From Pseudomonas brassicacearum (GTDB lineage: Bacteria > Pseudomonadota > Gammaproteobacteria > Pseudomonadales > Pseudomonadaceae): a stretch of DNA of 64,000 bases. The stretch is taken from contig NZ_CP007410.1 of assembly GCF_000585995.1 (NCBI RefSeq), forward strand, positions 6,441,001 to 6,505,000, written 5' to 3'. Below are positions 17,603 through 28,700 of this stretch, one piece after another (position 1 is the stretch's first letter; every line of letters begins with the position of its first letter). The notes below the pieces were generated by a model. The model was given only the letters and a program-made list of their open reading frames with translations. It did not search any database and was not told the origin of the DNA. Both the position numbers and the translations under genes were made by a program.

Positions 17603-19330
17603 TCAAGACCGCTGAGCGCTCGATGCGAGCAATTCCTTCAATATCGCCGCCGGGTCGGCTCGTTTTTGCTGACGATAATCCCCGACATGACGAACGAATA
17701 ACGTTGCGCGCGCCACCAGGCTCTTGCCCAGTACGGGCTTGCGCTCCAACTCTTCCTTGACGCGTTGAAACTGCGCCTGGATCACGGCATCGGTGTAGCG
17801 TGTGCCGGTGGCCAGGTTGTCGATATAAATCGCCACCGCACCATCGAGTGCGCTGCGGCCGTTGTCGATGGCCGTGGCAAACAGCTGGGCGCTGGCCTCG
17901 TCCTTGGCGTCCAGGGCCACCTGCCGACTGTTCTGCAGATTGGTCAGGCGAATGTTGTAGTTGTTGACGGTCTCGGCCACCAGGGCCGACGACTGAATCA
18001 GGTTGCCCGCCGCTTCCTCGCGCTGCTGGGCGATGAGCGAGACGTTGCGCTTGAGCTCTTCGTTGACCAGCCCCAGTTCGGCTTGCAGGCGCGGGTCGGC
18101 GCTGGCGGCGATGATGCTGTCCAGGCGCTTGGTCGGGTCGTCGGCGTCGTCGATGGCATCGGTCAGGGACGCGAGGCGACCTTCTTTCTGCCATTGGGCG
18201 AACAGCTCCTTGTAGCGCGAACGCGGCGCCGACAACGCCCCGACGGCCACGCGGAAGCCGGTGGTTTCGTTGCTTTGTTCGGTGCCGTCGGCGGCGAACA
18301 ACGGGTACTCGCGGCGCATGCCGGTGAACAGCGTGCCCTCGCCTTCCAGGTAGTTACCGCCCTTGACCACGAAGCCGCCGTAGGCGCCCTGGCGGCGACC
18401 GGCGTGCACCAACTGGAAGGATTCCTGGACCATCTCGGCGGCGTTGCCGACCACGTCGAACAAGCCAATGGGGTTCGGTAATTTGGTGCCGATAGGCATC
18501 AACCGCGCCGCCTGCCCGGTGCCACCGGCGACCTGGTTGAACACCGCCCAATCGGCCAACGGCCCATCACTTTCACTGCCTTCCAGGCGCCGGGGGAACA
18601 GGCGCCCTTCCAGGTCCTGACGGCTGACGGCCTGCCCGCCACGGGCGGCGAATTCCCACTCGACTTCCGTCGGCAAGCGCACGAAACCCAGCCCGCCATC
18701 TTCGGCAGAAGTGCCGCGACCGCTCACTGGCAGCAAGTCCTTGTGGTATTTCATCAGCCAGGCGCTGTACACCGCCGAGAATCGCTCAGCCTCGAACTTC
18801 GACAGTTTCACCTTGGGCAAGCGCCCGGCCATGCCTTGGGGCAAATCGGCTTGCAAGGCTTCGCAGGCCGGCGCCGGTTCGCCGCTGGCCAAGGATTGCG
18901 CCTGGGCCATGATCTGGGCGTACTGACGTGCGGTGACCTCGTATTTGCCGATGAAGTACAGCATCGGCTTGAGCGGCGTCTTGGCATCGGTCTTGGGCAT
19001 CAACGGCGTGATGGTGGTGTTCCAGTCCTTGGGCAGGTCCTTGAGGGTGAACTGGCCGTTGATAAAGTCTCGCCGGTAACCGGAAATGAACGACTGCTGG
19101 TACCCGGCCTCGCCTTCACTGAACGGGTAACCGAGGCTGATCTCACGGTCGTCCAGGGTGCCCTGGGCGAGAATGTAGACGTAACGGAACACCATCTGCC
19201 CTTCGCACGGCAGCGGCAGGCTGACGTCATCGGGCAACGGCTTGGGGTTATCCAGCTTGTCAGTGCCTTCATCGGCCCAGGCCAAACTGGCCAGGCTCAA
19301 CGCCACGGCGGCGCCCAATAACTTATACAT
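17603..19330 (-). CDS. tagR: T6SS threonine-phosphorylation pathway sensor TagR
   Basis: 575 residues. A signal peptide (MYKLLGAAVALSLASLAWA) directs it to the periplasm. Residues about 120-390 form a formylglycine-generating-enzyme/sulfatase-modifying-factor-like domain (KYEVTARQYAQIM, RLPTEVEWEFAARGG, GLFDVVGNAAEMVQESF, GFRVAVG). The rest is helical. TagR is known to act in the periplasm to promote PpkA autophosphorylation. ATG 19330 was chosen over upstream in-frame codons because the signal peptide begins there; it overlaps the tagS stop by eight bases. Confidence 0.9.
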   Translation of the reverse strand: MYKLLGAAVALSLASLAWADEGTDKLDNPKPLPDDVSLPLPCEGQMVFRYVYILAQGTLDDREISLGYPFSEGEAGYQQSFISGYRRDFINGQFTLKDLPKDWNTTITPLMPKTDAKTPLKPMLYFIGKYEVTARQYAQIMAQAQSLASGEPAPACEALQADLPQGMAGRLPKVKLSKFEAERFSAVYSAWLMKYHKDLLPVSGRGTSAEDGGLGFVRLPTEVEWEFAARGGQAVSRQDLEGRLFPRRLEGSESDGPLADWAVFNQVAGGTGQAARLMPIGTKLPNPIGLFDVVGNAAEMVQESFQLVHAGRRQGAYGGFVVKGGNYLEGEGTLFTGMRREYPLFAADGTEQSNETTGFRVAVGALSAPRSRYKELFAQWQKEGRLASLTDAIDDADDPTKRLDSIIAASADPRLQAELGLVNEELKRNVSLIAQQREEAAGNLIQSSALVAETVNNYNIRLTNLQNSRQVALDAKDEASAQLFATAIDNGRSALDGAVAIYIDNLATGTRYTDAVIQAQFQRVKEELERKPVLGKSLVARATLFVRHVGDYRQQKRADPAAILKELLASSAQRS

Positions 19331-20519
19331 CGCGAATTCCTTCACACGCCTGGATGCGCGCCACCCGCCAGCCGCCACACGCCGCCGCTACGGCACTGAC
19401 GCCGAGCACAGCCAGCAGGGCCAAGGTGTAGTGACGCACCAGCAGATGGCTGGCGTACTCGCCCGGCATCTGCGCAAATAAATGGTTCAGCCCCGACTGC
19501 GCCAGGCCATACAGCCCGGCACTCAGCAGGGCGGCAAAGGTGGCACTGTAGAGCGCCTGCAACACCACAAACAACAACAGCGCCGCCGTGGAAACCCCCA
19601 GCAGGCGCAACACCGACAGCTCCCGGCGCTTGCGTTCGACCGCCGCCAGGGCACCGGCAAAAATCGCCGCGAACGCCCCGGCCAAGGCCAGCCCGGCGAT
19701 GATCCAGAACACGATCGACAGGTTGCGGCTCAACGATTGCACTTGTGCGATGGTCTGGGCCTGGGTCGACACCAACAAATTCTGGCCAGCGAAATACTGC
19801 CGCAGCGGTTCGACGTCACTGAGACGGCGCGCGTACAGGCGAAACGCCGGATACACCCGCTGCCCGCTCACGCCCACCGCATCACCCGGCCAGCCGAACG
19901 CGGGCACGGCACGGCCGTCGCGGTAATCCTCCGCCGCCTCCAGCAAGGCCAGCGGTGCGAACAATCCGTCCCGGGCAAAGGCTTCCAGCGGCAGCACGTG
20001 CGACACCTGAACCTGCGTGCGCTGCGCCTCGCTGCGACCGGCCACTTGCCGACCGAAACTGGCCTGCAACCAATCGCCCGCCTTGGCGCCGAGCTTTTCA
20101 GCGGCGGTCTGGCTGAGCACCACTTGATCCAGGCCTTGGGGCACGGGCAAGCGGTCGAGCAAGGGATCGTTGGCCGCCGTGGGGATCATTTCCACGGTGA
20201 CGACCGCCGCGTCGCCGCTCAAATCGGCGGTCGCGGCAATTTGTCGGGTGCGCGGCAAGGCGAAGGCCACGTCGCTACGCTGGGCCAATTGCTCGATGAA
20301 CTCGGCACTGAAGCGGCCACCGCCCAAGGGAATGATTTCCCGGGTGGCCGGGTCGTTCTGCAAGCGTTCAGTGAGGCTGCTGACCAGGCCGAACTTCAGG
20401 CCGAACAGCACCAGCAACGGCGCCACCACCGCCACCAGCGCCAACACCGAGCAGGCCGACAGCCAGGCATCGTTGCGGTAATCCTGCCAGGCCAGGGAAG
20501 CCACCAGCGCGCTGCGCAT
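19323..20519 (-). CDS. tagS: T6SS regulatory ABC transporter permease TagS
   Basis: 398 residues with the FtsX/MacB-type topology: one N-terminal transmembrane helix (about 20-45), a large periplasmic domain, then three C-terminal helices (about 275-300, 320-345, 365-385). With TagT it forms an inner-membrane ABC complex resembling the Lol lipoprotein exporter, required for PpkA pathway signalling in P. aeruginosa. ATG 20519 overlaps the tagT TGA (TGATG), so it is translationally coupled; an open frame upstream of it lies inside tagT. Confidence 0.88.
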   Translation of the reverse strand: MRSALVASLAWQDYRNDAWLSACSVLALVAVVAPLLVLFGLKFGLVSSLTERLQNDPATREIIPLGGGRFSAEFIEQLAQRSDVAFALPRTRQIAATADLSGDAAVVTVEMIPTAANDPLLDRLPVPQGLDQVVLSQTAAEKLGAKAGDWLQASFGRQVAGRSEAQRTQVQVSHVLPLEAFARDGLFAPLALLEAAEDYRDGRAVPAFGWPGDAVGVSGQRVYPAFRLYARRLSDVEPLRQYFAGQNLLVSTQAQTIAQVQSLSRNLSIVFWIIAGLALAGAFAAIFAGALAAVERKRRELSVLRLLGVSTAALLLFVVLQALYSATFAALLSAGLYGLAQSGLNHLFAQMPGEYASHLLVRHYTLALLAVLGVSAVAAACGGWRVARIQACEGIRDV

Positions 20520-21235
20520 CAGCAAGCCTCCCCGAGGGTGGCGGTGACGCCGCCGTCGTCGTCGCGACGGCAACTGATGCGCCGTACCTGCAAACCGCTG
20601 TCGCGGGCCAGCGTTTCGTCGTGGGTGGCGACTACACAACACACACCGTGTTCGCGGGCCTGGGTCACCAGCAACTGCATGACGCGCTCGGCGTTCAGTG
20701 GGTCGAGGGCAGCGGTCGGCTCATCCGCCAGCAGCAGGCGCGGGCCATGGGCCAGGGCGCGGGCGCAACTGACTCGCTGGCGCTGGCCGACGGACAAGTC
20801 CGCCGGCTTCTTGTCCAGTTGATCGGCAATATCCAACTGCCCAGCCAGGCGCGTCACGCTGCCGTCATCCTTCAAACCCAACAGTTTTCGCGACAACTCG
20901 ATGTTGCCGCGCACGTCCAGGAAGCCCAACAGGCCGCCGGTTTGCAGAACATAACCCAGGTGACGACTGCGCAGCTCGGCCAAGGTGCCTTGTTGCGACC
21001 CACGCCACAATTTGGCGATGTCCAGCGGCGCGTTGGCAGGGCTGAAGTCGAACCGCCCGGCCTGATCCGGCGCCAGCACCAGCGCGAGCAAGTCGAGCAA
21101 AGTGCTTTTGCCGCAGCCGCTGGGTCCAACCACCGCCAGTTGCTCACCGGCACGCAGTTGCAGCCGTGGAATCACCAGGCTGTAGCGCTGGCTGCCGGCG
21201 CCCCGGCTTTTGTGCACTGCGCTCATGTCCAGCAT
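20519..21235 (-). CDS. tagT: T6SS regulatory ABC transporter ATPase TagT
   Basis: 238 residues with all ABC ATPase motifs: Walker A GPSGCGKSTL (about 39-48), Q-loop (YVLQTGG), signature LSVGQRQRVS, Walker B LLLADEPTAALD and H-loop THDE. It resembles the LolD/MacB ATPases. It partners TagS. ATG 21235 overlaps the ppkA stop by one base; a GTG one codon earlier is also possible. Part of the leftward T6SS operon. Confidence 0.9.
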   Translation of the reverse strand: MLDMSAVHKSRGAGSQRYSLVIPRLQLRAGEQLAVVGPSGCGKSTLLDLLALVLAPDQAGRFDFSPANAPLDIAKLWRGSQQGTLAELRSRHLGYVLQTGGLLGFLDVRGNIELSRKLLGLKDDGSVTRLAGQLDIADQLDKKPADLSVGQRQRVSCARALAHGPRLLLADEPTAALDPLNAERVMQLLVTQAREHGVCCVVATHDETLARDSGLQVRRISCRRDDDGGVTATLGEAC

Positions 21236-24200
21236 CACGGCAGCGTCGACAACGGAACGCGGTACAAGGCATCACCCGGCTCGGCATCGCCGAAACGCAC
21301 CCAGTTCGCCAAGTCGTTGTGGAAGGTTTCGTAGAGGCGGATTTTCGAATCCAGCTCGTCGATGAAGTCTTCCTGCTCGGCCACGCTCAACGACAGCCAC
21401 AAATCCTGGGTCATGTTCAGCGACTTGCTGCGGTACGGCAGCCCTTCCAGGTACTCGCCGAGAATCCCGCCGTCGGCCAGGTTGCCACCTTTGCGCAACG
21501 CCGATGGGTCGCGGCTCATGTAGGCGCTGGCGCTGGCGATTTCCTGGAAGAAATCCTTGGGCGAGCTCTGGGTCTTGCGGGCCGCGTCGACGATCAGCTT
21601 CAGCGATTGTTGCAGGTCGTTGAGTTGCAGCTTGGTCAGCATCACGCACACCTGAAACGCCGGCAGCGCCGGGTTGGTCAGGTCGCGGTCGGCGGTCCAG
21701 GCGCTGACCAGTTGCGGCGCCTGGCTGGCGGATTTACGCCCCAGGAAGTCCATGTGCATTGCATAGCCGACCGCCGCCGATTTATCCGCCAGGCTCGGCG
21801 CGGCGCTCAACAGCGGCACGGCTTGCGGTTTGTTGCTGCGCACCTGGTGCACCAGGTCGGCGAACACCGAACCGATCTCGTCGACACGCTCGCCGAACTT
21901 GCGCACGTCGGCGCCCGGCACCGGAATGTACAGGTCACCGATTTGCGGGTTGGCGTCGGCAGTGAGGATGCGGTACTGGCTCTGGGCGCCAGCGTGGGTT
22001 TTCTTGCCGGCATCGCTGAGCAGGTGCAGGGCATAGATCTTGATCTGTTTGCCCAGCGCGGCCTGGCGCACTTCGGCTTCGTTCATTTGCGTGGCGGCAA
22101 ACGGGTCGTTCTTGCGCAGGGCGCCGGCATCGGTGACCAACAGGATCAAGCGTCCGCCGTAACCGGACCAGTCCATGCCTTCGACGGCTTCCATGACCCC
22201 GGCGAACGCATCTTCGTTGAACGAATGGCTCGACACCGTGGACGCCTTGACCTGCCGCGCCAGGTCCATGAAGCGTTGCGGATCGCGGCCCTGTTCGAGG
22301 GTGATCAGGGTCTTGGCGACGTATTCCAGGCCCGGGGTTTTCTTGATGCTGCTGCGGAAACCCACCATGCCGAAGCTGACGCTGTCCAACTCGCCACGCT
22401 CGGCAATGCGGGTCTGCAACTGGTGAACCACGTCGCGGACCTGATCGATGTAGGGCTGCATGGACACGGTGGTGTCCACCACCAGCACCACGGCAGTACG
22501 GAACGCGTCGGCGTTGGCGGTGGTAATCGGCGTGTTGGTCGCGGCGCGCGGGGTGTTGCCAGGGTCGATGGACGCCACGTTCAGCAACTGTACCGGCTGG
22601 CCGTTTTCATCGATGCTCTCGCGGGAATCGAAGATCGGCAGCAGGTAGAACTGGTTCTGCGGCACGGCGCTGGCGGCCGGTTCCAGGGCCAGCACTTGCT
22701 GGTCGCTGGTCGGGTTCTGCTGGGCCTTGAGCAGCACGTTCTTGGCCGCTGAAGGGTTAGCCAAGAGCTTTTCCACTTCGCCCGGCTGGCGCAGGAACAT
22801 CACCGGCGCACGGCCGGAACGCTCGGTGAACTTGAGCACCAGGCTTTGCTTCCAGTCGCTGACCTGGGCGGCAGGCAGCCAGCCGTCGCTGCGCCCGTCG
22901 GTGGCCGCGCCGACCCGGACCCACGGGCTGCCGTCGACGTCTTTGCGCTGATACACATACAGCACGGAAAACGCCGGCAGTGCCTTGCCAGGCTTGACGC
23001 CCGGTTCATCGGCGAGCGTGGCCCCCGGCTTGCTGAGCACCCGCTGGAACAGGGTTTTCTTGCCGGCCATCAACAGCGGACGCTGGCCGCCGTCGGCCTC
23101 GGTCGCCACGGGAGGCTGGGCCGCAGGGGTGACGGGAGGCTTGACCGCCGGCACGTCCGGGGCCTTCGGCGGCTTCACTTCCGGTGGCTTGACCGAGGTG
23201 GTCGTGACCACCGGCGTCTTCACTTCTTTGCCATCGTCACCGGCCAACCACCAATAACCCGCGCCACCCAGCGCCAGCGCCACGGCCACCGCGACAGCGG
23301 CCAGGGCGAACACCGGTCCCTTGCGTTGCTCCGACACCGAGGATTGAACCGTCGGTTTTATCGGCGGCGGAACGGGCTTTGACTGCGGCTTCGACTGCGA
23401 TTGTGGTTGTGAATAAGCCGGGCCGCTGGGAATGTCGATGGACATCGGCGTCAAACCCGCCAAGTCATCCACCGGAGGCGGCGTGGTCGGCAGTTGCAAC
23501 GACAACGGCCGGATCAGCGTCGCTTCAGATTCTTGAGGCAGGTTATCCAGCGCCCGCAGCAGCGCCGCTGCGTCCGGGAAACGCTCCGCCGGGTCCTTGG
23601 CCAACAGCTTGCGCAACACGTCCTGATATCGGCCATGGTGCACCGGCAATTCCGGCAACGGTTCGGTCAGGTGCGCCAGGGCCGTGGACAGTGCGTCGTT
23701 GCCGGTATACGGCAGTTTGCCGACGAGGATTTCGTAGAGCACCACGCCCAGGGCGTACAGGTCGGCGCGGCCATCGATGTCCTGCCCACGGGCCTGTTCC
23801 GGGCTCATGTAGCTGGGGGTGCCGACGGCAAAACCGGCCTGGGTGAACTGGGTGCGGTCGTCCAGGGACTTGGCGATGCCGAAGTCCGAGAGCACCGCCG
23901 TGCCATCGGCGCGGAACAGAATGTTGGCCGGCTTGACGTCACGGTGCACCAGGCCCAGCCCGTGGGCATAACCCAGGGCCGAGGCGATCTGGCGGATGTA
24001 GGTCAGGCCCTGCTCCGGCGTCAGGCCCGCGGCGATGCGTTCCTTGAGCGTGCCGTTGGGCAGGTACTCCATCGCCATGTAATACAGCTCACCGACATTG
24101 CCGATGTCATGGATGGTGACGGTGTGCGGGTGCGACAGGCGCGCCAGGGTCTTGCCTTCGCGCAGGAAGCGCTCGCAGAACGTCGGGTCGGCGGCCAGCG

Positions 24201-24336
24201 CGGCGGCCATGACCTTCAACGCCACCTTGCGCTCCAGGGAACGCTGGGTCGCCAGGTAGACGCTGGCCATCGCGCCTTCACCGATCGGCCCTTCAATGTC
24301 GTAGCCCGGGATGACAATGTTCAGGGTCAAGCTCAT
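21235..24336 (-). CDS. ppkA: T6SS-activating serine/threonine kinase PpkA
   Basis: 1033-residue inner-membrane kinase. Cytoplasmic Hanks-type kinase domain (about 10-270) with Gly-loop GEGAMASVYLA, catalytic loop VHRDVKPANI, DFG and activation segment GTPSYMSPEQARG; a Pro/Gln-rich linker; one transmembrane helix (about 340-365, FALAAVAVAVALALGGAGYWWL); then a periplasmic SH3-like region and a von Willebrand A-type domain with VVDTTVSMQPY. In P. aeruginosa PpkA phosphorylates Fha1 to trigger assembly. The stop of pppA overlaps its ATG. Confidence 0.95.
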   Translation of the reverse strand: MSLTLNIVIPGYDIEGPIGEGAMASVYLATQRSLERKVALKVMAAALAADPTFCERFLREGKTLARLSHPHTVTIHDIGNVGELYYMAMEYLPNGTLKERIAAGLTPEQGLTYIRQIASALGYAHGLGLVHRDVKPANILFRADGTAVLSDFGIAKSLDDRTQFTQAGFAVGTPSYMSPEQARGQDIDGRADLYALGVVLYEILVGKLPYTGNDALSTALAHLTEPLPELPVHHGRYQDVLRKLLAKDPAERFPDAAALLRALDNLPQESEATLIRPLSLQLPTTPPPVDDLAGLTPMSIDIPSGPAYSQPQSQSKPQSKPVPPPIKPTVQSSVSEQRKGPVFALAAVAVAVALALGGAGYWWLAGDDGKEVKTPVVTTTSVKPPEVKPPKAPDVPAVKPPVTPAAQPPVATEADGGQRPLLMAGKKTLFQRVLSKPGATLADEPGVKPGKALPAFSVLYVYQRKDVDGSPWVRVGAATDGRSDGWLPAAQVSDWKQSLVLKFTERSGRAPVMFLRQPGEVEKLLANPSAAKNVLLKAQQNPTSDQQVLALEPAASAVPQNQFYLLPIFDSRESIDENGQPVQLLNVASIDPGNTPRAATNTPITTANADAFRTAVVLVVDTTVSMQPYIDQVRDVVHQLQTRIAERGELDSVSFGMVGFRSSIKKTPGLEYVAKTLITLEQGRDPQRFMDLARQVKASTVSSHSFNEDAFAGVMEAVEGMDWSGYGGRLILLVTDAGALRKNDPFAATQMNEAEVRQAALGKQIKIYALHLLSDAGKKTHAGAQSQYRILTADANPQIGDLYIPVPGADVRKFGERVDEIGSVFADLVHQVRSNKPQAVPLLSAAPSLADKSAAVGYAMHMDFLGRKSASQAPQLVSAWTADRDLTNPALPAFQVCVMLTKLQLNDLQQSLKLIVDAARKTQSSPKDFFQEIASASAYMSRDPSALRKGGNLADGGILGEYLEGLPYRSKSLNMTQDLWLSLSVAEQEDFIDELDSKIRLYETFHNDLANWVRFGDAEPGDALYRVPLSTLP

Positions 24337-25064
24337 GACGGCACCTTCACGACAACCACGGTAATGTTGTCTGGCGCGCCGCGCATCAGGCCCAGGGACA
24401 CCAGGCTGCTGGCGATTTCGCCGGGCTCGTCGTGGCTCAGCACTTCGCGGATTTCCTCGTCCTCAACGGTCTTGGTCAGCCCGTCGCTGCACAACAGGTA
24501 GCTGTCGCCGGGCACCAACAACAGCTCGACCAGGGCCAGGTTCAACTGCGCTTCGACGCCGATGGCCCGGGTGACGATGTTGGCCCGAGGATGCACCCGC
24601 GCTTCGGCTTCGCTGAGCAAGCCGCTGTCCTGCAGATCCTGGACGTAGCTGTGATCCCGGGAGACGCCTTCGAGCACGCCGTCGCGCAGGCGATACAGGC
24701 GGCTGTCACCGGCCCACAGGCACATGCCGCGCAGGTCACGGGTGGCCAACACCACCACGGTGCTGCCCATCATGGTCACGCCACGGTTGGCGGTTTCTTC
24801 ACGCACGGCGGCGTTGACCCGCAGCAGGTCGCTTTGCAGCGCGGCGACGTATTCGTCCAGCGAGCGACCCACGGCGATGCTGCGCAGGCTGTCGACGATC
24901 AGGCTGCTGACGTAGTCGCCCGCCGCGTGCCCACCCATGCCATCGGCCACGACCCACAGGCCGTTTTCCGGCAGGTCCAGGCAGGCGTCTTCGTTGACCT
25001 GGCGGACCATGCCGACGTGGCTCTTGCTTGCAGACTTGAATGCTTTTCCGGCACTTGGACGCAT
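24333..25064 (-). CDS. pppA: T6SS PP2C-type serine/threonine phosphatase PppA
   Basis: 243-residue cytoplasmic phosphatase that opposes PpkA by dephosphorylating Fha. PP2C motifs: RQVNEDACLDL, LWVVADGMGGHAAGDYVS (metal-binding Asp and Gly), CLWAGDSRLYRL, SRDHSYVQ, and the C-terminal DNITVVVVKV (conserved GxxDN-like end). Its last four bases overlap the ppkA start (ATGA). It starts directly at the tagF stop. Confidence 0.95.
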   Translation of the reverse strand: MRPSAGKAFKSASKSHVGMVRQVNEDACLDLPENGLWVVADGMGGHAAGDYVSSLIVDSLRSIAVGRSLDEYVAALQSDLLRVNAAVREETANRGVTMMGSTVVVLATRDLRGMCLWAGDSRLYRLRDGVLEGVSRDHSYVQDLQDSGLLSEAEARVHPRANIVTRAIGVEAQLNLALVELLLVPGDSYLLCSDGLTKTVEDEEIREVLSHDEPGEIASSLVSLGLMRGAPDNITVVVVKVPS

Positions 25065-25718
25065 CTACACAACACCCTCTTGGCCGAGCAAAAATTGAGC
25101 AAAATCGGCAGCGGCCGGCAGCCCCTGACAACGCATCAAACCGGGCGCGATGCGCTCCGAACCCTGGCCCCACCACAGGCTCGCGCCTTCACAGGCCGAC
25201 TCGGCCAGGGCACTCATGCGTCGTTGCGGGTCAGTGGCATCGAAGCGATGCAGGCTGGCAAAGCGGCTGCTGGGGGTGCGCGGCAGGTACATCGGGCTAC
25301 CGAGGGTTTCCAGCTGTTCGTTGAACGCCTCGAAACTGGCCTCCACGCTCAACGTGCTCAGCAACAGGTTCTCGACCCGCTCAAACCACTCGTCCGCACC
25401 GCCCACCACGGACGCCGGGTCCGCGTCGGGCTCCAGCAGCACCGCGACGGTCAGCGGAAAATAACGGCCGACCCGGTCGATACTCGGCATCACCACCCCG
25501 ACCGCGGCGTCCGGCCCGCACACGCCGGGCGCGACCATGAAGCGCCACAGCGGGCTGACCAGATAGGCATCGAGCCAACGCTCGCCGAGGCTGGTCTGGC
25601 TGGCGAGCAAACCCGCCGCCAGCCACGAATCCCAGGGGCTGATAAAGCTCTGGGGCAAGCCACGGCTGACGAAATCGCCGCGGCTGGCCAACTTTCCATA
25701 GAAGCCCGGTGTACTCAT
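25065..25718 (-). CDS. tagF: T6SS-associated protein TagF
   Basis: 217-residue protein of the DUF2094 family, starting MSTPGFYGKLASRGDFVSRGL with the typical FYGKLPSRGDFV-like motif, and carrying PSIDRVGRYFPLTVA and a C-terminal SLWWGQG. TagF is known to repress H1-T6SS posttranslationally, independently of PpkA. ATG 25718 overlaps the tssM stop (ATGA). Here it is a stand-alone gene, not fused to pppA as in some species. Confidence 0.92.
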   Translation of the reverse strand: MSTPGFYGKLASRGDFVSRGLPQSFISPWDSWLAAGLLASQTSLGERWLDAYLVSPLWRFMVAPGVCGPDAAVGVVMPSIDRVGRYFPLTVAVLLEPDADPASVVGGADEWFERVENLLLSTLSVEASFEAFNEQLETLGSPMYLPRTPSSRFASLHRFDATDPQRRMSALAESACEGASLWWGQGSERIAPGLMRCQGLPAAADFAQFLLGQEGVV

Positions 25719-28700
25719 AGCCGCTCCGGCAGGCTGAAGCCGCTGAGCACTCGGCTCTTGAACGGGTTGAAGGCGCTGTTGGCCCGCAGTTCGTAAGAAG
25801 CGCTGGCGCCATCGACTCGCAGCCGCAGGTTGAAGCGATCCGGCGAGTTGCCGGCGGTCAGGTCCGATTGCTCCAGCAGCCGGAACCAGGCCCATGGCCC
25901 ATCCAGGGTGATGCCGGAGCGACCGTTGGCGGACGGCGGCATGATCGAGATCCGCACCACGCCGATGCTGCCCGGGTTCGGCCATTGCATGGCGGTCGGA
26001 CGGCTCGGGCCGTGGTCGTAGCTCAACTGCTGGCCGTCAAGGTCGAGCAGGAACTGGGTGATGGTCGAATCCATCGCCACCGGTTTGAGCTCGAAGCGCA
26101 CCATCGGCTGAGTGCCGCCGGAACGGAAGAACGCATCGCGGATGGTCGCCGCCCGCTGGAAGGTTTGCAGCACACCCGGGGCAATGCCGAGCTTCTGCGC
26201 CGCGCCCGGCTGCCAGCGCCAGGTCGGTGTGGAGGTGTCGACGTAGGGTTGCAGGTATTTGCGGAAGTAGTTGTCCATCACCCCGCCAACCCCGAAGAAC
26301 TGACCGAAGTCATCGAGGGTCGCGTCCCGCGCACTGCCCGGCGACATCGGATAACGCCCGGCCAGGGACTGGCGGTAGATGTTCACCACTTCGCTGGTCC
26401 AGGCGGCGTTCAGTTGATTGCGCACCCCGCCCATCATGCTGTTGGTGGTGGAGTTGACCACCGACTTGACCAGGCCCTGCACCAACGGCGGCTGGCGCTC
26501 AGCGTTGAGGCTGACCCGGGTGGCGGCGGCGCTGGCCTGGTTCTTGGCTTCGCCGAGCAAGGCGTCGCCGCTGGCACCGACCATGGCGCTGACCTGCACG
26601 TACAAGGCGTTCATGTCGGCCAAGAGGCCATCGATGGCTGCCGGTTCGCCTTCGTTTTTATTGACGATGCTGTTGAGCTCGGCGAAGTGCGCGGTGATCG
26701 GATCATCGCTGGCCTGCGGTGCGTCTTGCGTCGCCTGCTCCTGGCCGAGCAAGCTGCCCAGGCGCTCCTTGAGCTTGTCCACACTGCCTCCCGCCGGCGC
26801 GCCTTGGGCGGCCAGCAGGCGTTCGTCCTGTTGCAGGTCGGTTTCCTTGGCCACCGCCACCAGCAGTTTTTTCAACGGCGAGGTCGGCCCGGAAATCACC
26901 CGCAGCACATCGGCGGCCTGGGCCACGCTGGTGATCGGCACGAAGTCGATATCGGCCAGCAAGGCGTCCCATTGGCGCAGGTAGTCCTGGAAGTACAGGC
27001 GACGGACGTCGGCGGCCAGGCTGGCGACGTTCTGCTGATCGGCCTGTTCATGGCCCAGCACCCATTGCTCTTCAGCCAGGGTGCCGGTCTGGCTCAGGCT
27101 GGTGAGCAAGAAGCCTTGGCGGTAGCCCTTGACGGTGAAGAACCCGCTCAGGGGTTCGCCCAACGGCTTGCCGCTCTTGCGACTGAACACCAGCGCGGCG
27201 TCACGCCCGGCCGCTTCATTGATGCGGAAGTCCGGTACGCCCTCGGGCAGTTTCTGCCGCTTGATGCGGTCATAGACGCGCTGGGCCACGGGCAATTGCT
27301 GCAATTGCCGGCGCAGGTCTTCGATCAGGCGCGGGTCCAGGCGCGCGGTTGGCGGACGGCGCTCGAACAACGCCTGCAAATGCTCGCTCAACGCCAGGCG
27401 TTGCTCGGCCGGCAGGTCACGGGGCAGGCTGCGATCCCAATCCAGGGCGATCCAGGCCTTGATGAAGTCGGCATCGTAGTGCTCGGTGTCGGCGAGCATC
27501 AGGTAGGCCTTCAAACCTTCGTAGAGGAAATCCGAATTGCCGCCGCCGTGCAGTTGTTCTTCGACCCGCGTCAGCAGGCGAGGCGCGAACACCGCGATCA
27601 GCAACTTGCGATAGACGCTGCCGGACTCGGCTTCGAGCATGTCGCCCTGGTACAGGCCCAGGCCTTCGGCCCAGTCGGGAGCGTCGTCGGCCAGGTGCTT
27701 CACGGCGTTGAGCAACGGCAATACCGCGAGCACATCCCGTTGTGCCGGGCTGAGGTTCTGCACGGTCTGGCCCAGTGGCGCGACCTTTTGGTCGACCTGG
27801 GTGATGTACGCCTGGTTGGCGCGGTAGCTGACCCACCACAACGTCCCGACCACCAGCACCACGGCCACGGTGGAGGCCAGTACCCCGCGGGCGATCCACT
27901 TGCGCCGACGCTCGACTTTCGGGTCGACGCCCACCAACCCGCGCTCGGCGAAGGCCACGGCGGTGAAGAGTTTTTCGATGAAGTAACTGCGCCCGGTGCC
28001 GGTCTGGCGCGCCAGGTGCTGACGGTCCAGGTTCATGCTCTGGGCCATGGAACCGATCAGGCGATCGATCGGGCTGCCTTCCTGGGTGCCGCTGGTGAAA
28101 TACACACCGCGCAGCAACACCCGCTCTTCGAAGGCGTTGGGTTTGAACACGCCCTCGAGGAAGCTTTGCAGGCAATCTTTCAAGGCGCCGAACTGCTGCG
28201 GGAAGCCATAGATCAGATCGCGCCGCGCCGGGTCGCGCTCTTGCTGCAAGCGTTCCACCAGGCGGTCGTTGAGGCGTTGCTCAAGGCCGGTGAATTCGCT
28301 TTGCAGGTGCGCCAGCGGGCTGTCGTTGCTCTTGCCATCATCCAGGGCGAAGGTCATGCCCCAGACCTGGGCGCGCTCTTCCTTGCTCAGTGTATCGAAA
28401 TACTCCATGAACCCGGGCACCAGGTCGAGCTTGGTGAGCATCAGGTAGATCGGGAAGCGCACGCCCAATTGGGTGTACAGCTCCTGGATCCGCAGCCGTA
28501 TCGCGGCGGCATGGGCGGCGCGCTCGGCGTCGCTGCCCAGCAGCAGGTCGGACAGGCTGATGGCGATGAACGCACCGTCAATCGGACGACGGGCCCGCTG
28601 TTTTTTCAACAGCCCAAGGAAGCCCAGCCACGCGGCCTTGTCGACGGTGGCGTCGCTGTCCTGGGTGGTGTAGCGGCCGGCGGTGTCGAGCAGGACGGCC